From CAYMRL01 sp964398985 (GTDB lineage Bacteria; Deinococcota; Deinococci; Deinococcales; Trueperaceae): DNA of 51,110 nt. The stretch lies in contig CAYNOS010000017.1 in assembly GCA_964398985.1 (NCBI GenBank), positions 1 through 51,110 on the forward strand, in the 5' to 3' direction. Below the pieces are notes generated by a model. That model saw only the letters and a list, made by a program, of their open reading frames with translations. It was not told where the DNA came from and did no database searches. Positions 9,568 through 17,315 of the stretch are shown one piece after another. The position numbers and the translations under genes were made by a program. Position 1 is the first letter of the stretch, and each line of letters starts with the position of its first letter.

Positions 9568-12260
9568 GAGGCGCCCAACCTCTCCAGCACGGCGCTCAAC
9601 CGCGCCTTGACGTCCTCCGCCTCGGCCAGCCGGCGGCGTTCCTCCTCGACCACGGCGCTCGGTGCGTTGGACACGAAGCTCTCCTTGGCCAGTTTGCGCG
9701 CCGAGCGCTCCGCCTCTTCGGTCACCTTCGCCAGGCGCCCGCGCTGCCTGCTGACGTACTCCGCCAGGTCGACCTGGCCCTCGAGTGCCAGGCTCAGCTC
9801 GACGCCCGCCAGTGCCCGGCTGAGGCTCGGCCCGGGGGCCACCTCCAGCGACAACGCTACGCGCGTCAGCGACTCGAACAGCTCGGCGTGCGCCATCAGC
9901 GCCGGCGCCTGGGGCCCCGTGACACCGACGACCAGCTGCCTCGAGGGTGGGATCTCGGCCTCGAGGCGCAGGGTCCTGGCGGCCGTCACCGCTGCCTGCA
10001 GGGCCGTGAAGTCGCGCTCGGCCTCCTCATCGATGGCGTCCGCGTCCGCGGCGGGCCAGACGGTCCACGCCAGTTGCTCCTCGGCGCCCAGCGTCTGGTA
10101 GAGCTCGGACGTCACGAACGGCATCAGCGGGTGAAGCAGCTTGAGGGTCTCGACCATCACGAACCGCAGCGTCGCGCCGGTGGTCGCGTCGCCGGCCCGC
10201 AGGGCCGGCTTGGCGGCTTCCAGGTACCAGTCGCAGAGCTCGGACCACACGAACTCGTAGAGCGTGCGGTTGGCGGCGCCCAGATCGAAGGCCTCCAGCG
10301 ACGCGGTCACTGCCGCCACCGCGCGCGCAAGGCGCGAGCGGATCCAGCGGTCGGCGAGCCGCGCGCTGCCGGCGGCTTCACCGGAGGAGGTTGGAGCCCG
10401 GCGGTCGGCCGGCAGCGACTCGATGCCGTCGGCGAACGCCCCACTGATGTAGGCGAAGCGCACGGCGTTCCACAGCTTGGTGCAGAAGTTGCGTCCCTGC
10501 GCCACCTGCCGCTCGTCCCACCGCACGTCTTGGCCGCCGGTGGCGGCGCGCGTGAGGGCGAACCGCAAGGCGTCGGCGCCGTACTCCTGGATGATGTCGA
10601 GCGGGTCGACACCGTTGTTCTTCGACTTCGACATCTTCTGGCCCTTGGCGTCCAGCATCAGGCCGTGCAGCAGCACGTCGCGGAAGGGAGCGCGGGCGGT
10701 GAACTGGTAGCCGGCTATCTGCATGCGCACGACCCAGAACGACAGGATGTCGTAGCCGGTTACCAGCACGCTGGTCGGATAGAACTTGCGGAAGAAGGGG
10801 TCGTCGACGTCCGGCCAACCCAAGGTGCTGAACGGCCACAGGTTCGAGCTGAACCAGGTATCGAAGACGTCTTCGTCCTGCTTCAGAGCGATGCCGGCGT
10901 AACGCGGATCGTCAGGTGGGTCGAGGTCCGGAGCGTCCGGCGAGGGCACGTAGATGTTGCCCTCCTCGTCGTACCAGGCCGGGATCCGGTGGCCCCACCA
11001 GACCTGCCGCGAGATGCACCAGTGACGCAGGTTGGCCAGCCAGTCGCGGTCGACCTTGCCGAAGCGCTCGGGAGTGAAGCGCGTGTCGCCAGCGTCCAGA
11101 CCGGCCAGCACGGTCCGGGCGCCGGCGTCGGTGTCGTAGAACCACTGCAGCGATAGCAGCGGCTCGACCGGTTGGCCGGTGCGCTGCGAGAGCCCGATAG
11201 CCGCGGTGTGCTCCCGCCGGCCGCGGACCGCTCCCGCCGCGACCAGCGCGGCCACCACTGCCGGTCGCGCGGCGAAGCGGTCGCGACCCCGGAACTCGCC
11301 AGGCACCAGCTCCCCGACGAGCTTCGCGTCCAGGTCGATGACGCTAGGCATCGCCAGGCCGTGCCGCTCACCGATCTCGAAGTCGAGCGGGTCGTGGGCC
11401 GGCGTGACCTTCAGAGCGCCGGTCCCGAAGTCGATCTCGACGGCCCCGTCCGCGATCACGGGGATCCAGCGGTCGGTCAGCGGGATCCGCGCGCGCCGCC
11501 CCCGGATACCGACGTAGCGCTCGTCGTCGGGGTGAACCGCGATCGCCGTGTCCGCGAAGATCGTCTCGGGGCGCGCGGTGGCGATCCGCACCTCGCCGCC
11601 CCCCTCGAGCTCGTAGGCCAGCTCGAAGAGCTCGGTGGTCCGCTCCTCGCGGTCGACCTCGAAGTCGGACAGCACGGTCCGGCTCTCGGGGTCCCAGTTG
11701 ACGATGCGCTCCTTGCGGTAGACCTTGCCCTGGCTGTAGAGCTCGCAGAACTGCAGCCTGACCGCCGCCGACAGGCCCTCGTCCATCGTGAAGCGCAGCC
11801 GGTCCCACGACGCGCTCACTCCCATGCGCTGAAGCTGCTCGATGATCACTCCACCGTAGAGCTCGCGCCACTGCCACACGCGCTCGACGAACGAGTCGCG
11901 GCCCAGCTCGAGACGCGAGGTGCCCTCGCTCCTGAGGGCGCGCTCGACCTGGACCTGGGTGGCGATGCCGGCGTGGTCGGTGCCCGGCTGGAACAACGTC
12001 TCAAAGCCCTGCATGCGCTTGAAGCGGATGAGCGTGTCGATGATGCTGTTGTCGAAAGCATGGCCGAGGTGGAGCGCGCCGGTGACGTTGGGCGGCGGGA
12101 TGACGACGGAGAACGGTGGCTTGGCGCTGTGCGGGTCGGCAGTGAAGGGCTCGTCGCGCCAGCGCTGCGCCCACTGCGCCTCCAGGGCGAGCGGGTCATA
12201 GCGCGTCGGGAACGCCTCGGCCGAGGCGGCAGCGGTTGGGGTGACCGGGGTCTCGCTCAT
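9564..12260 (-). CDS. valS: Valine--tRNA ligase
   Basis: Class I aminoacyl-tRNA synthetase that charges tRNA-Val and edits mischarged threonine. The ATP-binding HIGH motif reads HLGH at 64-67 in PPPNVTGALHLGHA. The KMSKS loop is exact at 542-546. A CP1 editing domain lies between them, and the last 60 or so residues form the usual C-terminal coiled coil. The open frame runs 77 codons further upstream, but the ATG at 12260 is preceded by GGAGGAGAG and gives the standard N-terminus (898 residues). The upstream part is the T-box leader. The stop overlaps hutH. Confidence 0.97.
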   Translation of the reverse strand: MSETPVTPTAAASAEAFPTRYDPLALEAQWAQRWRDEPFTADPHSAKPPFSVVIPPPNVTGALHLGHAFDNSIIDTLIRFKRMQGFETLFQPGTDHAGIATQVQVERALRSEGTSRLELGRDSFVERVWQWRELYGGVIIEQLQRMGVSASWDRLRFTMDEGLSAAVRLQFCELYSQGKVYRKERIVNWDPESRTVLSDFEVDREERTTELFELAYELEGGGEVRIATARPETIFADTAIAVHPDDERYVGIRGRRARIPLTDRWIPVIADGAVEIDFGTGALKVTPAHDPLDFEIGERHGLAMPSVIDLDAKLVGELVPGEFRGRDRFAARPAVVAALVAAGAVRGRREHTAAIGLSQRTGQPVEPLLSLQWFYDTDAGARTVLAGLDAGDTRFTPERFGKVDRDWLANLRHWCISRQVWWGHRIPAWYDEEGNIYVPSPDAPDLDPPDDPRYAGIALKQDEDVFDTWFSSNLWPFSTLGWPDVDDPFFRKFYPTSVLVTGYDILSFWVVRMQIAGYQFTARAPFRDVLLHGLMLDAKGQKMSKSKNNGVDPLDIIQEYGADALRFALTRAATGGQDVRWDERQVAQGRNFCTKLWNAVRFAYISGAFADGIESLPADRRAPTSSGEAAGSARLADRWIRSRLARAVAAVTASLEAFDLGAANRTLYEFVWSELCDWYLEAAKPALRAGDATTGATLRFVMVETLKLLHPLMPFVTSELYQTLGAEEQLAWTVWPAADADAIDEEAERDFTALQAAVTAARTLRLEAEIPPSRQLVVGVTGPQAPALMAHAELFESLTRVALSLEVAPGPSLSRALAGVELSLALEGQVDLAEYVSRQRGRLAKVTEEAERSARKLAKESFVSNAPSAVVEEERRRLAEAEDVKARLSAVLERLGAS

Positions 12261-12290
12261 GCTCTCCTCCGCCGGCAACGGGGGACTGGC

Positions 12291-12328
12291 AAAAGACGAC
12301 CCCGTCCGGCTACCGACTGCGGACGAGG
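12291..12328 (-). terminator. Regulated intrinsic terminator of the valS T-box
   Basis: CCTCGTCCG (12328-12320) and CGGACGGGG (12308-12300) form a 9-base-pair stem with one G-U pair. TCGTCTTTT follows (12299-12291). The 5' arm is the same segment that forms the 3' side of the antiterminator, so the two folds exclude each other, as expected for a transcriptional T-box. The U tract is modest. Confidence 0.85.
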
Positions 12329-12612
12329 CCTTGACCCCGCGGTACCACCGCGCTTCCCCGCTCGTGGCGGGGCTCTCTTGGCGAGCCGCTCCAACGCGGA
12401 GCGCGTCACCTGAGGATCTACTCGCTGCGCGGACGCGACTCCCTCGCGCGGCTTTCTTCCTCGTGGCCGTAACGCTACCGGCCGCCGGCACCGGCGCGCG
12501 TCAGCGCCGATCGCCCGCGCGGGCGACGTTCACCGCAGCGCCGACACCGGACCTCCCAGCCTGTGGATCCGGCTCTCTGTGACGGCGTCAGGAGCGGCTA
12601 CTCCTCCCGCTG
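12291..12612 (-). promoter_or_regulatory. T-box riboswitch leader of valS, Val (GUC) specifier
   Basis: All core T-box parts are visible on the minus strand. At the base of stem I, GCGGG (12610-12606) pairs with CCCGC (12523-12519). The specifier loop has AGUA (12602-12599) opposite GAA and the triplet GUC (12527-12525), a valine codon. The loop is closed above by GCCGC (12598-12594) with GCGGU (12536-12532). AGAGAG and GGCUG-type distal elements follow. In the antiterminator, GCGG (12351-12348) pairs with CCGC (12322-12319), around the bulge UGGUACC (12347-12341) that meets the tRNA acceptor end. GCGGGG (12340-12335) pairs with CCUCGU (12328-12323). UGGU in the bulge fits the ACCA end of a tRNA with discriminator A. 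Uncharged tRNA-Val should favour read-through into valS. Confidence 0.93.
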
Positions 12613-12618
12613 GCTGGG

Positions 12619-12647
12619 ATGATAGCAGAAGTCGCGAGGCCTCACAG
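12619..12647 (-). promoter_or_regulatory. Promoter of the valS T-box leader
   Basis: TATCAT at 12624-12619 is preceded by TGC, an extended -10 element. A weak CTGTGA lies 17 bases upstream, overlapping the mrp stop. The predicted start near 12612 is just before the 5' arm of T-box stem I, which supports the call. Confidence 0.6.
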
Positions 12648-13694
12648 GACCGGCAGCGAGCTCAACGACTGAACACTCACCTGGCCCGCCAGGGCCCGCG
12701 CGGCGCGTCTGAGCTCGATGGCCGAGGCGACGTCCGGGTGCGAGACGACGAGCGGCGTTCCCGAGTCCGCGCTCTCGCGCAGCGCGCGCGTGATCGGCAC
12801 CTGACCCAGCAGCGGCAGGCCCTCGGCCTCGGCCCAGCGTTGCGCGCCGCCCTCGCCGAAGATGTGGTCTCGCGTCCCGTCGGGCAAGGCGTAGTAGCTC
12901 ATGTTCTCGACCACTCCGAGCACCGGGATGTGCGTCTTGCGGGCCATGGTGTAGGCGCGCTTCACGTCGGCCAGCGCGACTTCCTGGGGCGTCGTCACCA
13001 GGACCATGCCGGTGACGGTGACGAGCTGAGACAGCGACAACTGGACGTCGCCGGTGCCGGGGGGCAGGTCGACGATCAGGTAATCGAGCTCACCCCAGAC
13101 GGTCTGCTTGAGCATCTGAGTGAGAGTGCCGTGGAGGATGGGGCCGCGCCAGGTGAGCGCTTGACCATCCTCGACCAGGTTGGCTATCGAGATGATCTTC
13201 ACGCCGTGGTTGCGCAGCGGGAGGATGTTCTTCTCCTCGTCAGCCATCAGGCGCCTGCCCTCGACGCCGAACATCTTGCTCTGGCTCGGACCGTAGATGT
13301 CGGCGTCCAAGAGGCCCACGGCCGCTCCCTCGAGGGCCAGAGAAGCGGCCAGGTTGGCGGCGACCGTCGACTTGCCGACCCCTCCCTTTCCCGAGCCCAC
13401 GGCCACGATGTTACCGACGCCCGGCAGTGGCTGCTGCGTGGGGCCGCGGACGACGGCATCGAATGTCAACTCCACGTCGGTGGCGCCCGCCAACTCCGCC
13501 AGGGCCGTGCGCACGTCCTTCTCGATGCGGGCGCGCATCGGGCAGGCCGGGGTCGTGAGGGTGACGGTCAGCTTGACGGAGCCGCCTGTGACCGCGACGT
13601 CACCGACCATCCCTAGGCTCACCAGGTCTTGATGCAGTTCCGGGTCGTTGACGGTTCGCAGCGCGTTGATCACGCCCTCGGTGGTGACACTCAT
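12642..13694 (-). CDS. mrp: Mrp/ApbC-type iron-sulfur cluster carrier ATPase
   Basis: Cytosolic P-loop ATPase thought to carry or insert Fe-S clusters. An N-terminal MIP18/DUF59 domain (about 1-80) is followed by the deviant Walker A SGKGGVGKST at 101-110 and LLDADIYGPSQ. LIVDLPPGTGDVQLSL is the Walker B region. The segment after VVENMSYYALPDG lacks the CxxC pair that bridges a cluster in many Mrp proteins. Forms without it are known, so function may differ in detail. I start at the ATG at 13694 (350 residues) rather than an upstream TTG. It is preceded by a TACGCT box. It lies upstream of valS with no terminator seen. Confidence 0.9.
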   Translation of the reverse strand: MSVTTEGVINALRTVNDPELHQDLVSLGMVGDVAVTGGSVKLTVTLTTPACPMRARIEKDVRTALAELAGATDVELTFDAVVRGPTQQPLPGVGNIVAVGSGKGGVGKSTVAANLAASLALEGAAVGLLDADIYGPSQSKMFGVEGRRLMADEEKNILPLRNHGVKIISIANLVEDGQALTWRGPILHGTLTQMLKQTVWGELDYLIVDLPPGTGDVQLSLSQLVTVTGMVLVTTPQEVALADVKRAYTMARKTHIPVLGVVENMSYYALPDGTRDHIFGEGGAQRWAEAEGLPLLGQVPITRALRESADSGTPLVVSHPDVASAIELRRAARALAGQVSVQSLSSLPVL

Positions 13695-13702
13695 GAAGCA
13701 GC

Positions 13703-13708
13703 AGCGTA
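13703..13708 (-). promoter_or_regulatory. -10 box (TACGCT) of mrp, near-leaderless
   Basis: TACGCT on the minus strand ends 8 bases before the mrp ATG, and no Shine-Dalgarno sequence is present. This fits a leaderless or nearly leaderless transcript. No -35 element is seen. Confidence 0.4.
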
Positions 13709-13761
13709 CCAAGCCGCACGCGGGCGCCGCCGCTGCGAATTGACGAAATGAATAGTTCTCC

Positions 13762-13790
13762 TTGTTGCCCTTCCTGGCCGTGGCTATACT
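13762..13790 (+). promoter_or_regulatory. Promoter of the pseudokinase gene, leaderless
   Basis: TTGTTG at 13762-13767 and TATACT at 13785-13790 are separated by 17 bases, the best full promoter match in the window. Transcription should start about 7 bases on, at the GTG codon at 13798 itself. Confidence 0.65.
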
Positions 13791-13797
13791 TCGGGAC

Positions 13798-15234
13798 GTG
13801 GAGGGCCTAGGCCGTTTCGAGCGCGGCGAGATCTACTCGCAGGCGCCGAGCGTGACCAGCTACCGCGGCGTGGACACGTTGACCGGCCTCGATGTCCTGA
13901 TCTACGAGTTCCAGGGACCCGGGCACCCGGCCGTCGAGCGCTTGCGCTCGGATCACGTGCTCGGAGTCTTGGCCAGCACACATGAAGGCGGAGTCACCAG
14001 GCTGGCGGTCGCCTACCCGCCCGGCGGCACGCTGGTGGCCCCTGGCGAGTCGGTGGTCGACGACGAGTTCGTCCTGCAGGCGCTGGAAGGCCTCAGGGAT
14101 GCCCACCGAGCCGGCTTGTACCACGGTGATCTCAAGGCCGGGAGAGTGCTCTACGCCGGCGGCGACGTGTTCCTGGAAGGGTTCGGCGCGCCGTGGTCGG
14201 GTGCCTGGCCCAGTGACCGCGCGGCCGCCCAGGAGGCCGCACTCACAGACATCAGAGGCTTGCTCTCTGCGTTGCTCGGGCTCGCCACCGACCACCTCAG
14301 CTCCGAAGTCAAGGCGGTCCTCAAGGGCGCGCTCGCGGGTTCCACGCCGCCTCCGACGGCCGAGCGGCTGCACTCTCTCGTGTGGCGCCTGGTAGGTGGG
14401 GCCGTGACCGTCCCGTCCAGCGGGTTCACCGACCTCACCCTGCCCCTCGACGCCGTGACCGCGATGCCTCCCGGGTCGACGGCGTCCCCGGCCGCGAGCG
14501 GGACTGGCAGCCTGCCAGCCGAAGCCGCCAAGCAGCAGCCCCAGCAAAGGGCCCCGCAGACGCCGCCTCGCAGGCCGCCTCCGCCGGCCCGGCCCCGCCA
14601 ACAACCACAGCAGCGTCAGGGTGGGCCGACGCGTAACGCGAGCTCCGACCCGTTCGACGAGCCGCCACGCGATCCCGAGCCGATCACGCTGCACAGCGAT
14701 CCGGGTCTCGGGATACCTTCCGGGAGCCCGAAGCCGGCATCTGCCTTCGTCAAGGACCTGCCTCCTGGCGCCACCTACCGCCACGGCAACCTCGAGGACA
14801 GCCTCCGTCCGGCCCCATTTCGTCTCGACCGGGACGATGTGGGACCGGGACGACGTCGCTCCTTCCGCGGTCCGGCATTGCTGCTGCTGCTACTGCTGGT
14901 GGCCGGCTTCGCCGCCTACCTGACGTTCGTGGCGCGTGAAGGACGCGAGCCGGTGGCTGGGACGACACCCGTCAACCACGTGGTTGACGTCAGGATCGCC
15001 CCATCCAACATGCCGCCGGTCGAGCTCTTCGTCGACGCGAGCCCCAGCGGCTCCGCGATCGCGGCCGGCACGCTCCTCGGTCCAGCCCCGCGCCGCTACA
15101 CCTTCGACGCCAACGGCCAGTGGACGGTGCACGCCGAGATCCAGGGGCGCAGGTCGGGTGCGGTCACGTTCGAACTGCCGGGCACGGCCAACATCACGCT
15201 GACGTTCCCACCGGCCGCCGCAGGCGGGCCGTGA
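13798..15234 (+). CDS. Membrane-anchored protein-kinase-like protein (probable pseudokinase)
   Basis: The first 210 residues resemble a Hanks-type kinase. HGDLK at 109-113 stands for the catalytic HRDLK loop, followed by RVL in place of the usual N-I/V-L. The position of the metal-binding DFG reads GFG (128-130), and no VAIK-like lysine is found (VLIYEF instead). It is therefore probably not an active kinase. A Pro/Gln-rich linker (about 230-300) leads to a single transmembrane helix at about 358-379. About 100 extracytoplasmic residues that look all-beta, somewhat PEGA-like, follow. The start is the GTG at 13798, placed by the promoter just upstream. It may bind ATP or peptide and signal across the membrane. 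The function is unknown. Confidence 0.7.
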   Translation: MEGLGRFERGEIYSQAPSVTSYRGVDTLTGLDVLIYEFQGPGHPAVERLRSDHVLGVLASTHEGGVTRLAVAYPPGGTLVAPGESVVDDEFVLQALEGLRDAHRAGLYHGDLKAGRVLYAGGDVFLEGFGAPWSGAWPSDRAAAQEAALTDIRGLLSALLGLATDHLSSEVKAVLKGALAGSTPPPTAERLHSLVWRLVGGAVTVPSSGFTDLTLPLDAVTAMPPGSTASPAASGTGSLPAEAAKQQPQQRAPQTPPRRPPPPARPRQQPQQRQGGPTRNASSDPFDEPPRDPEPITLHSDPGLGIPSGSPKPASAFVKDLPPGATYRHGNLEDSLRPAPFRLDRDDVGPGRRRSFRGPALLLLLLLVAGFAAYLTFVAREGREPVAGTTPVNHVVDVRIAPSNMPPVELFVDASPSGSAIAAGTLLGPAPRRYTFDANGQWTVHAEIQGRRSGAVTFELPGTANITLTFPPAAAGGP

Positions 15235-15271
15235 CCCCGACCAAGGTCGGACAACCGAGGTGAGCAGACAC

Positions 15272-16801
15272 ATGGCAGGCATCGTCGTCATCGACTACGG
15301 GTCGCAGTACACGCGGCTGATCACCCGGAGGCTGCGCGAGCTCAACGTCTACTCGGTCATCGTCACTCCGGCGGTGACTCCCGCGGAGCTCGACGCCCTG
15401 GCTCCCGCTGGCGTGATCCTCTCGGGAGGACCCCAGAGCGTGACCAGCCCAGGAGCCCCGGGCCTGCCCGCCAATTTGCTCGCAAGCGGGCTCCCGATCC
15501 TGGCCATCTGCTACGGCATGCAGTTGATCGCTCGCGACCTCGGCGGCGAGATCGCCACCGGCGGACTCGCCGAGTACGGCAAGGCGACGCTCAGCCGCTA
15601 CCAAGGGGAGCTGTTCGAAGGCCTCGACGGCGAGTTCATCGCGTGGATGAGCCACGGCGACGCCGTCTCGAGGGCGCCCGCCGGCTTCGTCGTGACGGCC
15701 TCCTCGGATGACCTCGAGATCGCGGCCATGGAGGACCGTGACCGCGGCATCTACGCCCTGCAGTTCCATCCGGAGGTGCACCACACCCCGAAGGGAACCG
15801 CCGTCCTCGACCGCTTCGTGAGCTTGACGGGCGCCAGTCGCGACTGGACGCCCGAGAGCATCGTCAGCAGCGCCGTCGCCGACGTGAAGGCCAAGGTCGG
15901 CTCGGAGCGCGTCCTGCTCGCGATCTCCGGAGGCGTCGACTCGACCACCTTGGGACTGCTCTTGCACCGCGCCATCGGCGACCAGCTGGTGGCCGTGTTC
16001 GTCGACCACGGGCTGCTCAGGCTCGGCGAGGCCGAGGAGGTCGAACGCGCTCTCATCGAGCTGGGCGTGAACCTGCGGGTCGTCGACGCCAGGGAACGGT
16101 TCCTGACGGCTCTCGCGGGCGTCAGCGACCCGGAGACCAAGCGCAAGATCATCGGCAGGCAGTTCATCGAGGTGTTCTCCCGGGAAGCGAGAGCCGCCAG
16201 CGCGGGCGGCGAGATCAGGTACCTCGCCCAAGGCACGCTCTATCCGGACGTGATCGAGTCGGCGGGCGGGTCGGGGGCGGCCAACATCAAGTCGCACCAC
16301 AACGTCGGAGGCCTGCCCGAGGACTTGGGTTTCGAGCTCGTCGAGCCGTTCCGGATGCTGTTCAAGGACGAGGTGCGCGAGGTCGCCGAGACGCTTGGCC
16401 TGCCCAAGCACCTGCGTGATCGTCACCCCTTCCCGGGCCCCGGTCTCGCCATCCGCATCATCGGGGAGGTGACCGAGGAGCGCTTGAGCGTGTTGCGGCG
16501 CGTCGACGACATCTTCATCTCGGCGCTGCGCGAATTCGGGCATTACCACGAGGTGTGGCAAGCGCTGGCGGTGCTGACCGAGGTGCGCTCGGTCGGGGTC
16601 ATGGGCGACGACCGCACCTACGGCAACATGGTCGCCTTGCGCGCGGTGTCCAGCATCGATGGCATGACGGCCGACTGGTCGCGGCTGCCGCACGACTTCA
16701 TCGCCTTGGTGAGCAACCGCATCGTCAGGCAGGTCGCCGAGGTGAACCGCGTCGTCTACGACGTCACCAGCAAGCCGCCCGGCACGATCGAGTGGGAGTG
16801 A
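15272..16801 (+). CDS. guaA: GMP synthase (glutamine-hydrolysing)
   Basis: Makes GMP from XMP, ATP and glutamine. The glutaminase domain comes first, with the nucleophile Cys80 in LAICYGMQL and the His-Glu pair in FHPEVHHTPKG. The ATP-pyrophosphatase domain follows with the P-loop SGGVDS at 219-224. The dimerisation domain ends in the typical PPGTIEWE. The 509-residue length is normal. A GTG four codons upstream (15260) is possible, but the ATG at 15272 has GAGGTGAG at a good distance and gives the usual N-terminus (MAGIVVIDYGSQY). Confidence 0.96.
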   Translation: MAGIVVIDYGSQYTRLITRRLRELNVYSVIVTPAVTPAELDALAPAGVILSGGPQSVTSPGAPGLPANLLASGLPILAICYGMQLIARDLGGEIATGGLAEYGKATLSRYQGELFEGLDGEFIAWMSHGDAVSRAPAGFVVTASSDDLEIAAMEDRDRGIYALQFHPEVHHTPKGTAVLDRFVSLTGASRDWTPESIVSSAVADVKAKVGSERVLLAISGGVDSTTLGLLLHRAIGDQLVAVFVDHGLLRLGEAEEVERALIELGVNLRVVDARERFLTALAGVSDPETKRKIIGRQFIEVFSREARAASAGGEIRYLAQGTLYPDVIESAGGSGAANIKSHHNVGGLPEDLGFELVEPFRMLFKDEVREVAETLGLPKHLRDRHPFPGPGLAIRIIGEVTEERLSVLRRVDDIFISALREFGHYHEVWQALAVLTEVRSVGVMGDDRTYGNMVALRAVSSIDGMTADWSRLPHDFIALVSNRIVRQVAEVNRVVYDVTSKPPGTIEWE

Positions 16802-16815
16802 CGGCAAGCCCGCGG

Positions 16816-16821
16816 TAGACT
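16816..16821 (+). promoter_or_regulatory. -10 box (TAGACT), leaderless start of the EVE gene
   Basis: TAGACT ends 7 bases before the ATG at 16829. No ribosome site and no -35 are visible. The same hexamer occurs at fabZ, alr and the LEA lipoprotein gene. Confidence 0.55.
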
Positions 16822-16828
16822 CGCGAGC

Positions 16829-17299
16829 ATGTCGAAGGCCTGGTTGGTGAAGAGCGAGCCGGACTGCTACTCGTTCGAGGATCTGCTGCGCGACGGTCGC
16901 ACGATGTGGGACGGCGTGCGCAACTACCAGGCTCGCAACTACATGCGCGACGAGATGCGCCCCGGCGACGACGTCCTCTTCTACCACTCCTCCACGGCCG
17001 TCCCAGCGGTGGTCGGCCTGGCGCGCGTCGCCACCGACGCCTACGCCGACCCGACCCAGTTCGACCCGTCAAGCGAGTACTTCGATCCGAAGTCGACGAC
17101 CTCGGAACCGCGCTGGCAGCTCGTCGACATCGAACCGGTGGCGGCCTTGCCGAAGCCGGTCAGCTTGAACGACCTGAAAGCGCGACCCGAACTCGCAGGG
17201 ATGCTGCTGCTCAAGCGCGGGAACCGGCTCAGCGTCATGCCCGTCGAGCGGGAGCATCTCGAAACGGTGTTGGAGCTCTCAGGCCTCGTCCGGAGCTAG
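16829..17299 (+). CDS. EVE-domain protein (THYN1-like)
   Basis: A 156-residue single-domain protein of the EVE family, whose PUA-like fold reads modified bases. Family blocks are plain: WLVKSEPDCYSFEDL, WDGVRNYQARNYMRD, DDVLFYHSS, DPTQFDPSSEYFDPKS and RLSVMPV. The likely role is binding a modified nucleotide in nucleic acid, but the ligand cannot be told from sequence. No partner restriction or helicase gene is near, so it is probably a stand-alone housekeeping copy. hrcA starts 16 bases after its stop, with its own promoter box. Confidence 0.9.
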   Translation: MSKAWLVKSEPDCYSFEDLLRDGRTMWDGVRNYQARNYMRDEMRPGDDVLFYHSSTAVPAVVGLARVATDAYADPTQFDPSSEYFDPKSTTSEPRWQLVDIEPVAALPKPVSLNDLKARPELAGMLLLKRGNRLSVMPVEREHLETVLELSGLVRS

Positions 17300-17302
17300 T
17301 GG

Positions 17303-17308
17303 TACCAT
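17303..17308 (+). promoter_or_regulatory. -10 box (TACCAT), leaderless start of hrcA
   Basis: TACCAT follows the EVE gene stop and ends 7 bases before the hrcA ATG. There is no Shine-Dalgarno sequence. Confidence 0.45.
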
Positions 17309-17315
17309 CCCGAGC

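Noticed and set aside
12261..12491. N-terminal extension of ValS by 77 codons
   Set aside because: This stretch is the T-box antiterminator, terminator and ribosome site. The ATG at 12260 has a strong Shine-Dalgarno sequence and gives a normal ValS start.
15194..16987. 597-codon open frame antisense to guaA
   Set aside because: Shadow of guaA. The composition is typical of antisense reading and no family motif is present.
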